Below are positions 1-8,647 of a DNA stretch of 64,000 bases, piece after piece. Made by a program: the position numbers and the translations under genes. The notes under the pieces are model-generated. The model was given only the letters and a program-made list of their open reading frames with translations, did no database searches and was not told the origin of the DNA. The first letter of the stretch is position 1. Every line of letters begins with the position of its first letter. The stretch is from Burkholderiales bacterium (GTDB lineage Bacteria; Pseudomonadota; Gammaproteobacteria; Burkholderiales; SG8-39). The DNA is taken from NCBI GenBank assembly GCA_020848075.1, contig JADLAV010000005.1, positions 1-64,000 on the forward strand, read 5' to 3'.

Positions 1-108
1 CTTCCTGCAGGGCTGCCAGTTTGGGTTCCATCTCTGCCTCCAAAAAATAGGTTGTGGAAAACCCTTTTTAGTCGCAGAGACCCCAACTGACCAGCCCTGC
101 ATAGGATC

Positions 109-156
109 TCGGAGAGGAGGGGAGAAAGAAGTCCCCTCGTCAAAGACGAGGGGAAG
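109..156. repeat. interspersed palindromic repeat (short copy)
   Basis: A GGAGGGGAGAAA-type segment is followed by a perfect 9-bp stem, CCCCTCGTC (133-141) and GACGAGGGG (145-153), around an AAA loop. The same purine-rich and pyrimidine-rich blocks recur near 7041-7302, 32764-32840 and 62971-63100, so this is read as a member of one dispersed family. It lies just upstream of the acyl-CoA dehydrogenase start, where it could also fold in the leader RNA. Confidence 0.6.
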
Positions 157-174
157 CAATGAAGCACCGGGACG

Positions 175-1311
175 ATGGACTTTGAGCTGACCGACGAGCA
201 GCGCCAGATCCGCGAGGTCTTCGCGCGATTCTCGGACGAGCGCATCGCGCCGCGGGCGGCGGCGCTCGATGCGGCGCACGAATTCCCGCGCGCGCTCTTC
301 CGCGAACTCGCCGGGCTCGGCTTCTTCGGCATCCGCTATCCGGAGGAGGTCGGCGGCTCCGGGCTCGACCTCGTCGCCTTCTGCCTCGCGCTCGAAGAGG
401 TGTCGCGCGGCTCGGTGTCGCTCGCCGGGTGCGCGGCGATGCAATCGCTGATGGGCACCAAGTTCCTGCACATGCTCGGCAATGCCGACATCGTCGAGCG
501 GCTGTTCAAGCCGGCGCTCGCGGGCGAGAAGATCGGGGCGGTGTGCATGACCGAGCCGAACGCGGGGACCGATCTCGGGGGCATCGCCACCCGAGCAACA
601 AAGGTCGACGGCGGGTACGTGCTCACCGGCCAGAAGATCTGGGTCACCTCGGCGCCGGTCGCCGATTTCTTCACCGTGTTCGCGCGCGCCGGCGCGGAGG
701 CGAAGCTCACCATCTTCCTGGTGGAGCGCTCGTTCCGCGGGCTGGTGATCGGGCGCGCGATCGACAAGATGGGCGTGTGGGCGTTGCCGACCTCCGAGCT
801 CGCGCTCGACGAGTGCTTCGTTCCGGACACGCACCGGCTGTCGCGGGAAGAGGGTGACGGCGAGAGCCATCTGCGCAAGCTCCTCGCCGAGATCCGCATC
901 ATCACCGGCGCCATCGCGGTCGGCGTCGCGCGCGCTGCGCTAGCCGAGGCGACGCGCTACGCCGCCGAGCGCAAGCAGTTCGGCAAGCCGATCGACCGCT
1001 TCCAGGCGATCCAGCTGAAGCTCGCCGAGATGGCGACGCCGCTCGAGGCCGCGCGGCAGCTCGTCTACTATGCGGCATGGCTGAAGGACGCCGATCGGCC
1101 GCATCACAAGGAGGCGGCGATGGCGAAGCTCTTCGCGTCCGAGACCGCCGCCGGCGTCTGCGACCAGGCGGCGCGCGTCCTCGCCTCCTACGGCTACGCG
1201 ATGGAGTATCCGGTGCAGCGCTACCTGCGCGACGTGCGGTTCACGCTGATCGGCGGCGGGACGAGCGAGATCCTGAAACTGATCGTCGCGAAGGAGGTCT
1301 CGGAAGGATGA
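175..1311 (+). CDS. acyl-CoA dehydrogenase
   Basis: FAD-dependent alpha,beta-dehydrogenation of an acyl-CoA. At 378 aa it has the normal family length and the three expected parts: a helical N-terminus, a middle beta domain with the signatures CMTEPNAGTD (about 124-133) and GQKIWVTSA (about 152-160), and a C-terminal helical domain with RKQFGKPI (266-273) and RYLRDVRF (349-356). The position that holds the catalytic glutamate in MCAD/SCAD-type enzymes (IYEGT) reads IGGGT here, with Gly361, so the base would have to come from elsewhere as in isovaleryl-CoA dehydrogenase-like enzymes. The stop overlaps the start of the B12-binding subunit gene (ATGA at 1308), which ties it to the mutase operon. 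The substrate cannot be deduced. Confidence 0.93.
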   Translation: MDFELTDEQRQIREVFARFSDERIAPRAAALDAAHEFPRALFRELAGLGFFGIRYPEEVGGSGLDLVAFCLALEEVSRGSVSLAGCAAMQSLMGTKFLHMLGNADIVERLFKPALAGEKIGAVCMTEPNAGTDLGGIATRATKVDGGYVLTGQKIWVTSAPVADFFTVFARAGAEAKLTIFLVERSFRGLVIGRAIDKMGVWALPTSELALDECFVPDTHRLSREEGDGESHLRKLLAEIRIITGAIAVGVARAALAEATRYAAERKQFGKPIDRFQAIQLKLAEMATPLEAARQLVYYAAWLKDADRPHHKEAAMAKLFASETAAGVCDQAARVLASYGYAMEYPVQRYLRDVRFTLIGGGTSEILKLIVAKEVSEG

Positions 1312-1703
1312 GCGGGAAGCGGATCAAGGTCGTGCTGGCGAAGCCGGGCTTGGATGGCCACGATCAGGGCGCGAAGGTGGTGGCGCGCGCGCTGATGGAC
1401 GCCGGCTTCGAGGTGATCTACACGGGGCTCAGGCAGACGCCCGAGCAGGTCGCGCGCATCGCCCTTGACGAAGACGCCGACGTGATCGCGCTGTCGAGCA
1501 TGGCCGGGGCGCACCTGCCCTTCTGCCGCAAGCTGCAGCCGCTGCTCGAGCGAAACGGGCTCGCCGACAAGCTCTGGATGATCGGCGGCAACATCCCGCG
1601 CCAGGACCACGACGCGCTGCGCGCCCTCGGGTTCGCGGGCGTCTTCCCGACCGGCGCCAAGCTCGCGGAGATCGTCGATTACATCCGGGAGAACGCGGCA
1701 TGA
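1308..1703 (+). CDS. B12-binding small subunit of acyl-CoA mutase
   Basis: Free-standing cobalamin-binding domain of 131 aa, the size of the small subunits of two-component methylmalonyl-CoA or 2-hydroxyisobutyryl-CoA mutases. The cobalamin motif DxHxxG is present as Asp16, His18 and Gly21; His18 is the expected lower ligand of cobalt. The downstream SSM and IGGN elements of the fold are also visible. The ATG at 1308 overlaps the upstream stop, and its own stop overlaps the start of the large subunit (ATGA at 1700), so the three genes should be translationally coupled. No MeaB/ArgK-type chaperone gene lies in the window. The mutase class is settled by the large subunit, not by this domain. 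Confidence 0.93.
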   Translation: MSGKRIKVVLAKPGLDGHDQGAKVVARALMDAGFEVIYTGLRQTPEQVARIALDEDADVIALSSMAGAHLPFCRKLQPLLERNGLADKLWMIGGNIPRQDHDALRALGFAGVFPTGAKLAEIVDYIRENAA

Positions 1704-3310
1704 ACGACAGGATCCGCCCTGGGCCGGACGCCGTCGTCAACGAGTCCGGCATCGAGGTGAAGCCGCTCTACGGCGCCGCGGACGTCGCGGCGAGCGGCGG
1801 GCTCGACATGGTCGGGCAGCCGGGCGACTACCCGTACACCCGCGGCATCCACCCGATGATGTACCGCAAGCGGCCGTGGACCATGCGCCAGTACACCGGC
1901 TTCGGCAATGCGGCGGACACGAACCGGCGGTTCAAGTACCTGATCGCGAACGGACAGACCGGGCTCAACGTCGCATTCGATCTGCCGACCCAGATCGGGC
2001 TCGACTCGGACGATCCGCTCGCCGAGGGCGAGGTCGGGCGAGTCGGCATGGCGGTCGACACGCTCGCCGACTTCGAGACCGCGTTCGAGGGCATCGATCT
2101 CGACGCGATCACCGTCTCGCTCACCGTCAACGGCGCGGCGGCGATCCTGATCGCGATGTATCTCGCGATGGCCGAGCGCCGCGGCTACGACGTGAGGAAG
2201 CTGCGCGGCACCGCGCAGAACGACATCCTGAAGGAGTTCATCGGCCGCGGTACGTGGGTCTTCCCGGTGGAGCCGTCGGTGAGGCTCGTCGGCGACACGA
2301 TCGAGTACTGCGCGCGCCACGCGCCGAAGTACACCCCGGTCTCGGTCTGCGGCTACCACATCCGCGAGTCGGGGGCGACGCCGGCGCAGGAGATGGCCTT
2401 CGCCTTCTGCATCGCGAAGGCCTACGCCGACGAGACGATCAGGCGCGGGCTCGAGATCGACGAGTTCGCCGGGCGGCTCTCCTACAACTTCAACGTGTTC
2501 GGCAACATCTTCGAGCAGGTCGCGAAGTTCCGCGCCGGCCGCAGCCTGTGGGCGAAGATCGTCAAGGAGCACTACGGCGCGACCGATCCGCAGTCGATGT
2601 GGCTGCGGATGATCGCCGGTGGCGGCGGGGGCGGTCTCACTTTCGAGCAGCCGGAGCTGAACATCGTGCGCGGTGCCTACTACGCCCTGATCGCCGCGCT
2701 CTCGGGCGCGCAGACGATGGCGCTCTGCTGCTACGACGAGGCGTACACCATTCCGAGCGAGTACGCGCAGCGGATCTCGCTGCGCACCATGCAGCTGCTG
2801 ATCGAGGAGATGGGTCTCACCGACACCGTGGACCCCCTCGGCGGATCCTGGTACGTCGAGACGCTCACCAACCAGATGCGCGCGAAGATGGAGGAGGTCA
2901 TGGCCGACGTCGAGGCGCGCGGCGGGATCGTGAAGCTGGTGGCGGAGGGCGCGATCCAGGCGCAGGTGTCCGCGCAGGCCTACGCGATGCAGCGCGCAAT
3001 CGAGGAGGGGCGGTTTCCGAAGGTCGGCGTGAACCGGCACCGCATCGACGAGGAGGCTCCGCACGTCGAGTTCCACCCGTACCGGGAGGAGGACGCGCGC
3101 GCGCAGATCGCCGGGCTCGATGCGGTGCGCGCGAAGCGCGATGCCGCCCGGGCGCGGCAGGCGCTCGCGCAGGTCCGCGTCGACGCGCAAGCCGGTGCGA
3201 ACGTGATGCCTGCAATCGTCGAGGCCGTGAAAGCGTACGCGAGCGTCGGCGAGATCACCCGGGAGCTCGTCGGGGTGTACGGGCGGTACCGGGAGCCGAT
3301 CCGGTTCTGA
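1700..3310 (+). CDS. acyl-CoA mutase large subunit, atypical
   Basis: Substrate-binding TIM-barrel subunit of a two-component, B12-dependent carbon-skeleton mutase (536 aa). The core is clearly of the methylmalonyl-CoA mutase family: RPWTMRQY (58-65), with Tyr65 at the position of MCM Tyr89, QNDILKEF (173-180), Arg195 at the place of MCM Arg207 and GYHIRESG (218-225) with His220 for MCM His244. Two normally conserved segments differ. The stretch that reads HxQTSG/HxQTAG in known mutases is a run of six glycines (307-312), and the LHTN segment near the CoA site reads ALCC (341-344). Retained Tyr65 argues against 2-hydroxyisobutyryl-CoA mutase, which has Ile there. I infer a mutase with a different substrate, possibly a product of the adjoining molybdenum enzyme. 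Confidence 0.88.
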   Translation: MNDRIRPGPDAVVNESGIEVKPLYGAADVAASGGLDMVGQPGDYPYTRGIHPMMYRKRPWTMRQYTGFGNAADTNRRFKYLIANGQTGLNVAFDLPTQIGLDSDDPLAEGEVGRVGMAVDTLADFETAFEGIDLDAITVSLTVNGAAAILIAMYLAMAERRGYDVRKLRGTAQNDILKEFIGRGTWVFPVEPSVRLVGDTIEYCARHAPKYTPVSVCGYHIRESGATPAQEMAFAFCIAKAYADETIRRGLEIDEFAGRLSYNFNVFGNIFEQVAKFRAGRSLWAKIVKEHYGATDPQSMWLRMIAGGGGGGLTFEQPELNIVRGAYYALIAALSGAQTMALCCYDEAYTIPSEYAQRISLRTMQLLIEEMGLTDTVDPLGGSWYVETLTNQMRAKMEEVMADVEARGGIVKLVAEGAIQAQVSAQAYAMQRAIEEGRFPKVGVNRHRIDEEAPHVEFHPYREEDARAQIAGLDAVRAKRDAARARQALAQVRVDAQAGANVMPAIVEAVKAYASVGEITRELVGVYGRYREPIRF

Positions 3311-3322
3311 GGACACGGACAG

Positions 3323-4186
3323 ATGACCGCAGACACGTATCTCGCGCCGAAGCGCCTCGACGAGGCACTGGAGGCGTTGCGCGGCGGCGAGGCGACGATT
3401 CTCGCCGGCGGCACCGATCTCATGGTGCAGAGCCAGTCCGGCAAGACGCCGATCGGGCCGAAGCTCGTCAACATCCGGCGCATAGCGGGGCTCGCCGGCG
3501 TGGTGCGCGCCGACGGGGAGATCCACATCGGCGCGCTCACGACCATCGCGGAGCTGCTCGAGCACGAGCTCGTCCGCACGCATTTGCCGAGCCTCGCTGA
3601 GGCATGCGACCACTTCGCAAGCAGCCAGATCCGCAACGCGGGCACGCTGGGCGGCAACGTCTGCAACGCATCGCCGGCGGGCGACACGCTGGTGCCGCTC
3701 CTCGCGCTCGGCGCCAGCGTGGAGCTCGCCGCGAAGCCCGACGCCGCGGTCACGACGCGCGCGATGCCGCTCGGCGAGTTCATCGTCGGCCCCGGGAAGA
3801 CGCAGCGGAAGCCGGCCGAGCTGCTGACCGCGATCCGGATCCCGGTGCCAGCCGCGGGCGGGGTGCAGCGATTCTTCAAGTTCGGTACCCGGCCGGCGCT
3901 GGACATCGCGGCCATCTCGCTCGGGCTCGTCACGGTGAAGGAGGGTGGCGTGCTCCGCCATGTGCGGCTCGCGCTCGGCGCGGTGGCGCCGGTGCCGATG
4001 CGTGGCGTGCGCGCCGAGTCCATGCTGGAAGGCAGGCGGCTCGATCCGGCGCTCATCGAGGCGGCGGCGGCGGCGGCGCGGGACGAGGTGCGCCCGATCT
4101 CGGACGTGCGCGCCTCCGACTGGTACCGCAGGGAGCTGGTGCGCAACATGGTCAAGAGGATGCTCACGGATGTCAGCCAAAGTTGA
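3323..4186 (+). CDS. molybdenum hydroxylase FAD subunit
   Basis: Medium subunit of a xanthine dehydrogenase-family enzyme (287 aa); it carries FAD and passes electrons from the [2Fe-2S] subunit to the external acceptor. FAD signatures are ILAGGTDLM (about 27-35) and RNAGTLGGN (about 104-112). The subunit lacks the inserted cysteine-rich loop that holds an extra [4Fe-4S] cluster in 4-hydroxybenzoyl-CoA reductase HcrB, so that assignment is not supported. It overlaps the next gene by 17 nt and starts 12 nt after the mutase stop, so all six genes from 175 to 7023 appear to be one transcription unit. The closest functional class is a CoA-thioester or heterocycle hydroxylase/dehydrogenase, such as furoyl-CoA dehydrogenase-like enzymes; this is an inference. 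Confidence 0.9.
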   Translation: MTADTYLAPKRLDEALEALRGGEATILAGGTDLMVQSQSGKTPIGPKLVNIRRIAGLAGVVRADGEIHIGALTTIAELLEHELVRTHLPSLAEACDHFASSQIRNAGTLGGNVCNASPAGDTLVPLLALGASVELAAKPDAAVTTRAMPLGEFIVGPGKTQRKPAELLTAIRIPVPAAGGVQRFFKFGTRPALDIAAISLGLVTVKEGGVLRHVRLALGAVAPVPMRGVRAESMLEGRRLDPALIEAAAAAARDEVRPISDVRASDWYRRELVRNMVKRMLTDVSQS

Positions 4187-4646
4187 GATCGGCTTCAACC
4201 TGAACGGCGCGCAGCGCACGGTCGAGGTGCCGCGGGAAATGAGCACGCTCGACATGCTGCGCGAGGTGATCGGGCTGACCGGAACCAAGTACGCGTGCGG
4301 CGAGGGCGAGTGCGGCGCGTGCACGATCATCGTGGACGGCAGGTCCGTGAACGCGTGCCTGATGTTCGCACCGGACTGCGACGGGCGCTCGGTCACCACC
4401 GTCGAGGGCGTCGTCGACACGCCTCTCGGCGAGCGCCTGCGCGACGCGTTCGTGCAGGCCGGCGCGGTCCAGTGCGGGTTCTGCACGCCCGGGATGATGG
4501 TGCAGGCGAAGCACCTGATCGACATGCACGACGGGAAGCTCGGCCGCGAGGCGATCAAGCGCGGCATCGAGGGCAACCTGTGCCGCTGCACCGGTTACGT
4601 CAAGATCGTGGACGCCATCGCGGCGGCTGCGCAGCCGAAGGGATAA
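4170..4646 (+). CDS. molybdenum hydroxylase [2Fe-2S] subunit
   Basis: Small iron-sulfur subunit (158 aa) of the molybdenum hydroxylase. An N-terminal plant-type ferredoxin domain has Cys43, Cys48, Cys51 and Cys63; a C-terminal helical domain has Cys102, Cys105, Cys138 and Cys140 in the typical CGFCTPG and CRCTGY contexts. These bind the two [2Fe-2S] clusters that connect the molybdenum centre with FAD. The ATG at 4170 was chosen because it gives the usual family N-terminus; it lies inside the end of the FAD subunit gene, which suggests coupled translation. Confidence 0.94.
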   Translation: MSAKVEIGFNLNGAQRTVEVPREMSTLDMLREVIGLTGTKYACGEGECGACTIIVDGRSVNACLMFAPDCDGRSVTTVEGVVDTPLGERLRDAFVQAGAVQCGFCTPGMMVQAKHLIDMHDGKLGREAIKRGIEGNLCRCTGYVKIVDAIAAAAQPKG

Positions 4647-4650
4647 GAAC

Positions 4651-7023
4651 ATGGGAATCGCACCCGAAGCGCAAGTCGAGACCGTGGCGCCGCACGAGGC
4701 GCGAGCGCCGTCGTCGCCCAAGCAGGTCGCGAAGGACTCGCTCATCGGCAAGCGGATCGCGAAGCTCGACGCGCCGGACAAGGCGAGCGGCAAGACGCGC
4801 TACATCCACGACATGGACCTTCCCGGGCAGCTGTACGGGAAGATCCTGCGCTCCTCGCGCGTGCACGCGCGCATCGTGCGCATCGATACGTCGAGGGCGA
4901 GGCGGCTGCCCGGCGTGCATGCCGTCATCACCGCGGCCGACGTGCCGTACCAGCGTCCGCTCGGCGTCGGCAAGGACCATCTGCCGCTCAAGAGCGACCG
5001 CGTCCGGAGCCCGCGCGACGAGATCGCGGCGGTCGCCGCCGATTCGCCCGAGATCGCTGCGGCGGCCCTCAAGCTGATCGAGGTGGAGTACGAGGACCTG
5101 CCGCCGGTGTTCGACGCGGCCGCGGCGCTAGAGCCGGGCGCGCCGGTGCTGCACGAGGGCAAACCCGACAACATCGCGATGACCTTCGACTATTCACACG
5201 GCGACATCGCGCGGGGCGAAGCCGAGTCCGACGTCGTGATCGAGGACACGTTCCGGCTGCACTACGTGACGCATTGCTGCATGGGCGTCTCCGGGGTCAT
5301 CGCCGACTTCGACGCGTCCGGCAGTCTGACGCTCTACTCGCAGACGCAGGTGCCGTTCCTGCACAAGCGCGAGTTCGCGGAGGTGCTCGGCATCGACCCG
5401 GGCCGCATCCGTATCATCCAGCCGCCGATCGGCGGCGGCTTCGGCTCCAAGCTCGACATCTACCCGTTCGAGCCGATCGCGATCTTCCTCGCGCGGGCGA
5501 CGAAGCGGCCGGTGAAGCTCGTCTACACGCGGGAGGAGGAGTTCGCCGTCTCGCCCACCCGCCAGCCGGTGGTGCTGCGACTGAGGAGCGGAGCGAAGAA
5601 GGACGGGACGCTCACGTTCCGCGAGGTCGAGACTTTGCACGACAACGGCGCGTATACCTCGTGGGGCGCGACGACGCCGTTCGTCATCATGCAGACGATC
5701 TCCTCGCTCTACCGGGTGCCGCACTGCAAGTACCACACGAGCGCGGTGTACACCAACAACCCGTATGCGGGCTCGTTCCGCGGCTACGGCAACCTGCAAG
5801 GCACCTTCGCGGTCGAGAGCCACATGGACAAGCTGGCCGAGGCGCTCGGCATGGATCCGCTCGAGTTCCGGCTGCAGAACGCGCAGGAGCCCGGCGAGGT
5901 GACCGGCCAGGGCATGCACTTCAAGAGCTGCGGCTTCAAGGACTGCTTGCGTACGGCCGCCGGCCGCAGCGACTTTCAGCGCAAGCACCGCGAATACCGG
6001 GCGGCGCAGGCGAAGTCCGGGCGGTACAAGCGCGGCGTCGGCATCGCCTCCATGCTGCACGTCGGCGGCGGCGCGAAGATCTATCCGTCCGACGGCTGCG
6101 GCACGATCCTCAAGATCGACGACTTCGCGCACGTCACGGTGATGACCGGCGCGTCCGAGATCGGGCAGGGCTCGGAGACTGTGATCGCGCAGCTGGTGTG
6201 CGAGGAGCTCGGCGTCCCGCTCGACGCCGTAACCGTCGTGAACAACGACACCGACATCACGCCGTGGGACGTCGGCGTTCACGCGAGCCGCACCACGTTC
6301 ATCGCGGGGAACTCGGCGATCGGCGCGGCACGCAAGGCGCGCGAGAAGGTCATGGCGGCGGCGGCCAAGGCCATCGGCTACGACGCGGCGGCGCTCGACC
6401 TGCGCCAGGGCATGATCGTCCGCGCGGCCGACGGCGAGTCGATCATGCCCCTCGCGAAGCTGCTGCGCTCGCTGCACTTCTCGGACAAGGCCGAGCTCGT
6501 CATGACCACGCACTACTACGAGCCGCCGTCGCAGCACCAGGACAAGGGCTTCAAGGGCGACGTCTCCGCAGCCTACGCCTGGGCGTCGCAGGTGATCGAG
6601 GTCGAGGTGGACACCGAGACCGGGATCGTCCGCATGAGGAACGTGTGGGGTGCGCACGACGTCGGGCGCGTGCTCAACCGGCTCGGCATCGAGGGGCAGG
6701 TCGAGGGCGGCGTCGTGATGGGACAGGGCTACGCGCTCACCGAGGAGCTGATCGTCGAGCGCGGCGTCACCCGCAACCCGGCGTTCCGCGACTACAAGCT
6801 CGTCACCGCGCCCGAGATCCCGGAGATGGACATCACGTTCATCGAGACGATGGACGGCGAGGGGCCGCAGGGGGCGAAAGGGGTGGGCGAGGCACCCGCG
6901 ATCTGCATCGCCGCCGCCACCGCGAATGCAATCTACAACGCGACCGGGGTGCGCATCTACCGGCTGCCGTTCACGCCGGAGAACGTGTACCGCGCGTTGC
7001 GCGAGGGCGGCAGCAAGAAGTAG
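4651..7023 (+). CDS. molybdenum hydroxylase catalytic subunit
   Basis: Large molybdopterin-cytosine-dinucleotide subunit (790 aa) of the xanthine oxidase family. Family marks are GGGFGSK in the first cofactor region, FRGYGN (usual FRGFG), TGASEIGQGSET and the C-terminal GAKGVGEAP, whose glutamate is the expected catalytic base. It should hydroxylate or dehydrogenate a cyclic or alpha,beta-unsaturated substrate; the neighbours suggest a CoA thioester. A long polar N-terminus (about 25 residues) precedes the conserved IGKRIAKLDAPDKASG start. The TTG/GTG-free ATG start sits 4 nt after the [2Fe-2S] gene. No accessory XdhC-type gene is in the window. The combination with a B12 mutase in one operon is unusual. 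Confidence 0.92.
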   Translation: MGIAPEAQVETVAPHEARAPSSPKQVAKDSLIGKRIAKLDAPDKASGKTRYIHDMDLPGQLYGKILRSSRVHARIVRIDTSRARRLPGVHAVITAADVPYQRPLGVGKDHLPLKSDRVRSPRDEIAAVAADSPEIAAAALKLIEVEYEDLPPVFDAAAALEPGAPVLHEGKPDNIAMTFDYSHGDIARGEAESDVVIEDTFRLHYVTHCCMGVSGVIADFDASGSLTLYSQTQVPFLHKREFAEVLGIDPGRIRIIQPPIGGGFGSKLDIYPFEPIAIFLARATKRPVKLVYTREEEFAVSPTRQPVVLRLRSGAKKDGTLTFREVETLHDNGAYTSWGATTPFVIMQTISSLYRVPHCKYHTSAVYTNNPYAGSFRGYGNLQGTFAVESHMDKLAEALGMDPLEFRLQNAQEPGEVTGQGMHFKSCGFKDCLRTAAGRSDFQRKHREYRAAQAKSGRYKRGVGIASMLHVGGGAKIYPSDGCGTILKIDDFAHVTVMTGASEIGQGSETVIAQLVCEELGVPLDAVTVVNNDTDITPWDVGVHASRTTFIAGNSAIGAARKAREKVMAAAAKAIGYDAAALDLRQGMIVRAADGESIMPLAKLLRSLHFSDKAELVMTTHYYEPPSQHQDKGFKGDVSAAYAWASQVIEVEVDTETGIVRMRNVWGAHDVGRVLNRLGIEGQVEGGVVMGQGYALTEELIVERGVTRNPAFRDYKLVTAPEIPEMDITFIETMDGEGPQGAKGVGEAPAICIAAATANAIYNATGVRIYRLPFTPENVYRALREGGSKK

Positions 7024-7040
7024 GGAGCGACGGTGAGGCG

Positions 7041-7146
7041 CCCCACCCCCCGCGGCTGCTGCGCAGCCACCCCTCCTCAACGAGGAGGGGAGGGAAAAAA
7101 TCCCCTCCTTTTCAAGGAGGGGTGCCGGCGAAGCCGGCGGGGTGGT
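7041..7146. repeat. interspersed palindromic repeat
   Basis: Arrangement CCCCACCCC, CGGCTGCTGCGCAGCC stem, CCCCTCCTC/GAGGAGGGG stem, purine spacer GGGAAAAAA, CCCCTCCTT/AAGGAGGGG stem, GCCGGCGAAGCCGGC stem and GGGGTGGTT. The order is palindromic at several levels and matches copies at 7168, 32764 and 62971. Confidence 0.85.
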
Positions 7147-7167
7147 TGTAACGTCGGCGGTCTCCCT

Positions 7168-7302
7168 CACCACCCCGCGGCCGTCGGCCGCACCCCTCCT
7201 CGGCGAGGAGGGGAGAAAAATGGGCCCCTCCTTTTCGAGGAGGGGAGAAGAATGATCCCCTCCTTTTCAAGGAGGGGTCCGGCCGCAGGCCGGGGGGTGG
7301 TT
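7168..7302. repeat. interspersed palindromic repeat, extended copy
   Basis: A second copy with CACCACCCC, a GCGGCCGTCGGCCGC stem, then three successive CCCCTCCT/AGGAGGGG hairpin units separated by purine-rich spacers, a CCGGCCGCAGGCCGG stem and GGGGGTGGTT. Together with the first copy it fills the 314-nt gap between the molybdenum subunit gene and the CoA-transferase gene; no other gene is evident there. Confidence 0.85.
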
Positions 7303-7337
7303 CGTGCGCGAGCGAGATCATCCACGGGTGACGGACA

Positions 7338-8534
7338 GTGAAGCCGCGCACCGTCATCAGCATGGAGCAGGCGTTGTCGATGCCCTACGCGACGCTGCGC
7401 TTCGTCCAACTCGGCTGGCGGGTCATCAAGGTGGAGGCAGTGGGCGGCGGCGGGCTTCCGGGCGATCCGAACCGCTATATCGGGAGCCGTGTCGTCGACG
7501 ACGACCGGAGGAGCTACTTCGTCGCCCCGAACGCCGGCAAGGAGACCGTCGCGCTCAACCTGAAGGATCCGCGCGGGCAGGAGGCCCTGCACCGGATGAT
7601 CCGCGCGCTCGACGCCGACGTCTTCTGCTGCAACACGCTGCCCGAGCGCTACCGGCCCTTCGGCGTCGACTACGACGCGCTGCAGCGGGTGAAGCGCGAC
7701 ATCATCTGGGCGGGCATCTCGGCGCTCGGGCCCGACTATCCTAAGACCCCGGGCTACGACCCGGTGCTGCAGGCGATGGTCGGGTACATGGAGCTCACCG
7801 GCGACCCGGACGGACCGCCCATGCTCTCCGGCGTGCCGCTCATCGACCTCAAAGCAGGCGACGAGGTGTACGCGGGCGTGATGCTGGCGCTCGCCGAGCG
7901 CGCGGAGACGGGCGCGGGGCGCGCGATCCACGTGTCGATGCTGCAGGCGGCGGCATCCTGGCTGATCACCACGCTGCCGCTCGTCGACTTCGACTGCCGC
8001 CCGGACGAGATCACGCGCGCCGGCAACGAGCACCGCAAGTTCATCCCGACGAGCGTCTATCCGACGCGCGACGGCTTCATCTACATGGCGATCGGCAACG
8101 ACGCGCAGTGGCGCCGCCTCACCGCGCTCCCGAACTTCGCGCCGCTTGCAAACCCGGTGCGCGAGACGAACGAGGGCCGCCATGCGGAGCGCAAGGCGAT
8201 CCTGCGGGAGATTGCCGCCATCACCTCGCAGCATGCGAGCGCCGAGCTCGCCGCGGATCTCGCGCAGGCGACGATCCCGAACGCGCAGATCAACACGATC
8301 CCGCAGGTGCGCGAGCTCGAGGCGCTGCGCGACAAGCTGACCGTCACGCGCCTGCCGGACGGAAGGCGCATCCGGATGCAGCCGGCGGCGGTGGACTGGC
8401 CCGGACAGGCGCGCGAGCTCGCATTCCCGGGCAAGTACGGCGAGCACACGCGCGCCTGCCTGCGCGAGGCGGGATACCGCGACGGCGAGATCGAGACGCT
8501 GGAGCGGGCGGGAGTGGCGGTGTGCGGGAAGTGA
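7338..8534 (+). CDS. family III CoA-transferase (CaiB/BaiF type)
   Basis: Transfers CoA between a thioester and a free carboxylate through an enzyme-bound aspartyl-CoA thioester. The protein has 398 aa, the normal length. Family segments include the early GWRVIKVE (26-33), [11 protein letters not shown] (about 68-78) and [11 protein letters not shown] (165-175); Asp170 lies where the catalytic Asp169 of formyl-CoA transferase is expected. The GTG at 7338 is the first start consistent with the family N-terminus. It may activate the acid that enters the pathway encoded upstream, or recycle CoA from a pathway end product. It is separated from the upstream operon by a block of palindromic repeats, so it may have its own transcript. 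Confidence 0.9.
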   Translation: MKPRTVISMEQALSMPYATLRFVQLGWRVIKVEAVGGGGLPGDPNRYIGSRVVDDDRRSYFVAPNAGKETVALNLKDPRGQEALHRMIRALDADVFCCNTLPERYRPFGVDYDALQRVKRDIIWAGISALGPDYPKTPGYDPVLQAMVGYMELTGDPDGPPMLSGVPLIDLKAGDEVYAGVMLALAERAETGAGRAIHVSMLQAAASWLITTLPLVDFDCRPDEITRAGNEHRKFIPTSVYPTRDGFIYMAIGNDAQWRRLTALPNFAPLANPVRETNEGRHAERKAILREIAAITSQHASAELAADLAQATIPNAQINTIPQVRELEALRDKLTVTRLPDGRRIRMQPAAVDWPGQARELAFPGKYGEHTRACLREAGYRDGEIETLERAGVAVCGK

Positions 8535-8573
8535 GTGAGGAGCAGGGTGTGACGCGCACCTCTTGCCCGGCGG

Positions 8574-8624
8574 CCTCTCGCCCTGCGACGAGAGGGCATC
8601 GGCCGGCATCCGCCGGCCGATGCC
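8574..8624. repeat. double hairpin between CoA-transferase and oxidoreductase genes
   Basis: Two adjacent stems: CCTCTCG (8574-8580) with CGAGAGG (8589-8595), and a perfect 13-bp stem GGCATCGGCCGGC (8595-8607) with GCCGGCCGATGCC (8612-8624) around a 4-nt loop. There is no T-tract, so it is not a classical terminator. It ends 23 nt before the next start codon and could be a repeat, an mRNA processing or stabilising element, or a modulator of translation. Confidence 0.5.
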
Positions 8625-8647
8625 CGGAGCGCGACACGTGAGGAAGG

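Noticed and set aside
1700-3310. 2-hydroxyisobutyryl-CoA mutase or plain methylmalonyl-CoA mutase
   Set aside because: Tyr65 is kept where 2-hydroxyisobutyryl-CoA mutase has Ile, and the HxQTSG and LHTN segments of methylmalonyl-CoA mutase are replaced.
3323-7023. 4-hydroxybenzoyl-CoA reductase (hcrBCA)
   Set aside because: Attractive beside a benzoyl-CoA reductase, but the FAD subunit is only 287 aa and lacks the cysteine loop for the extra [4Fe-4S] cluster of HcrB.
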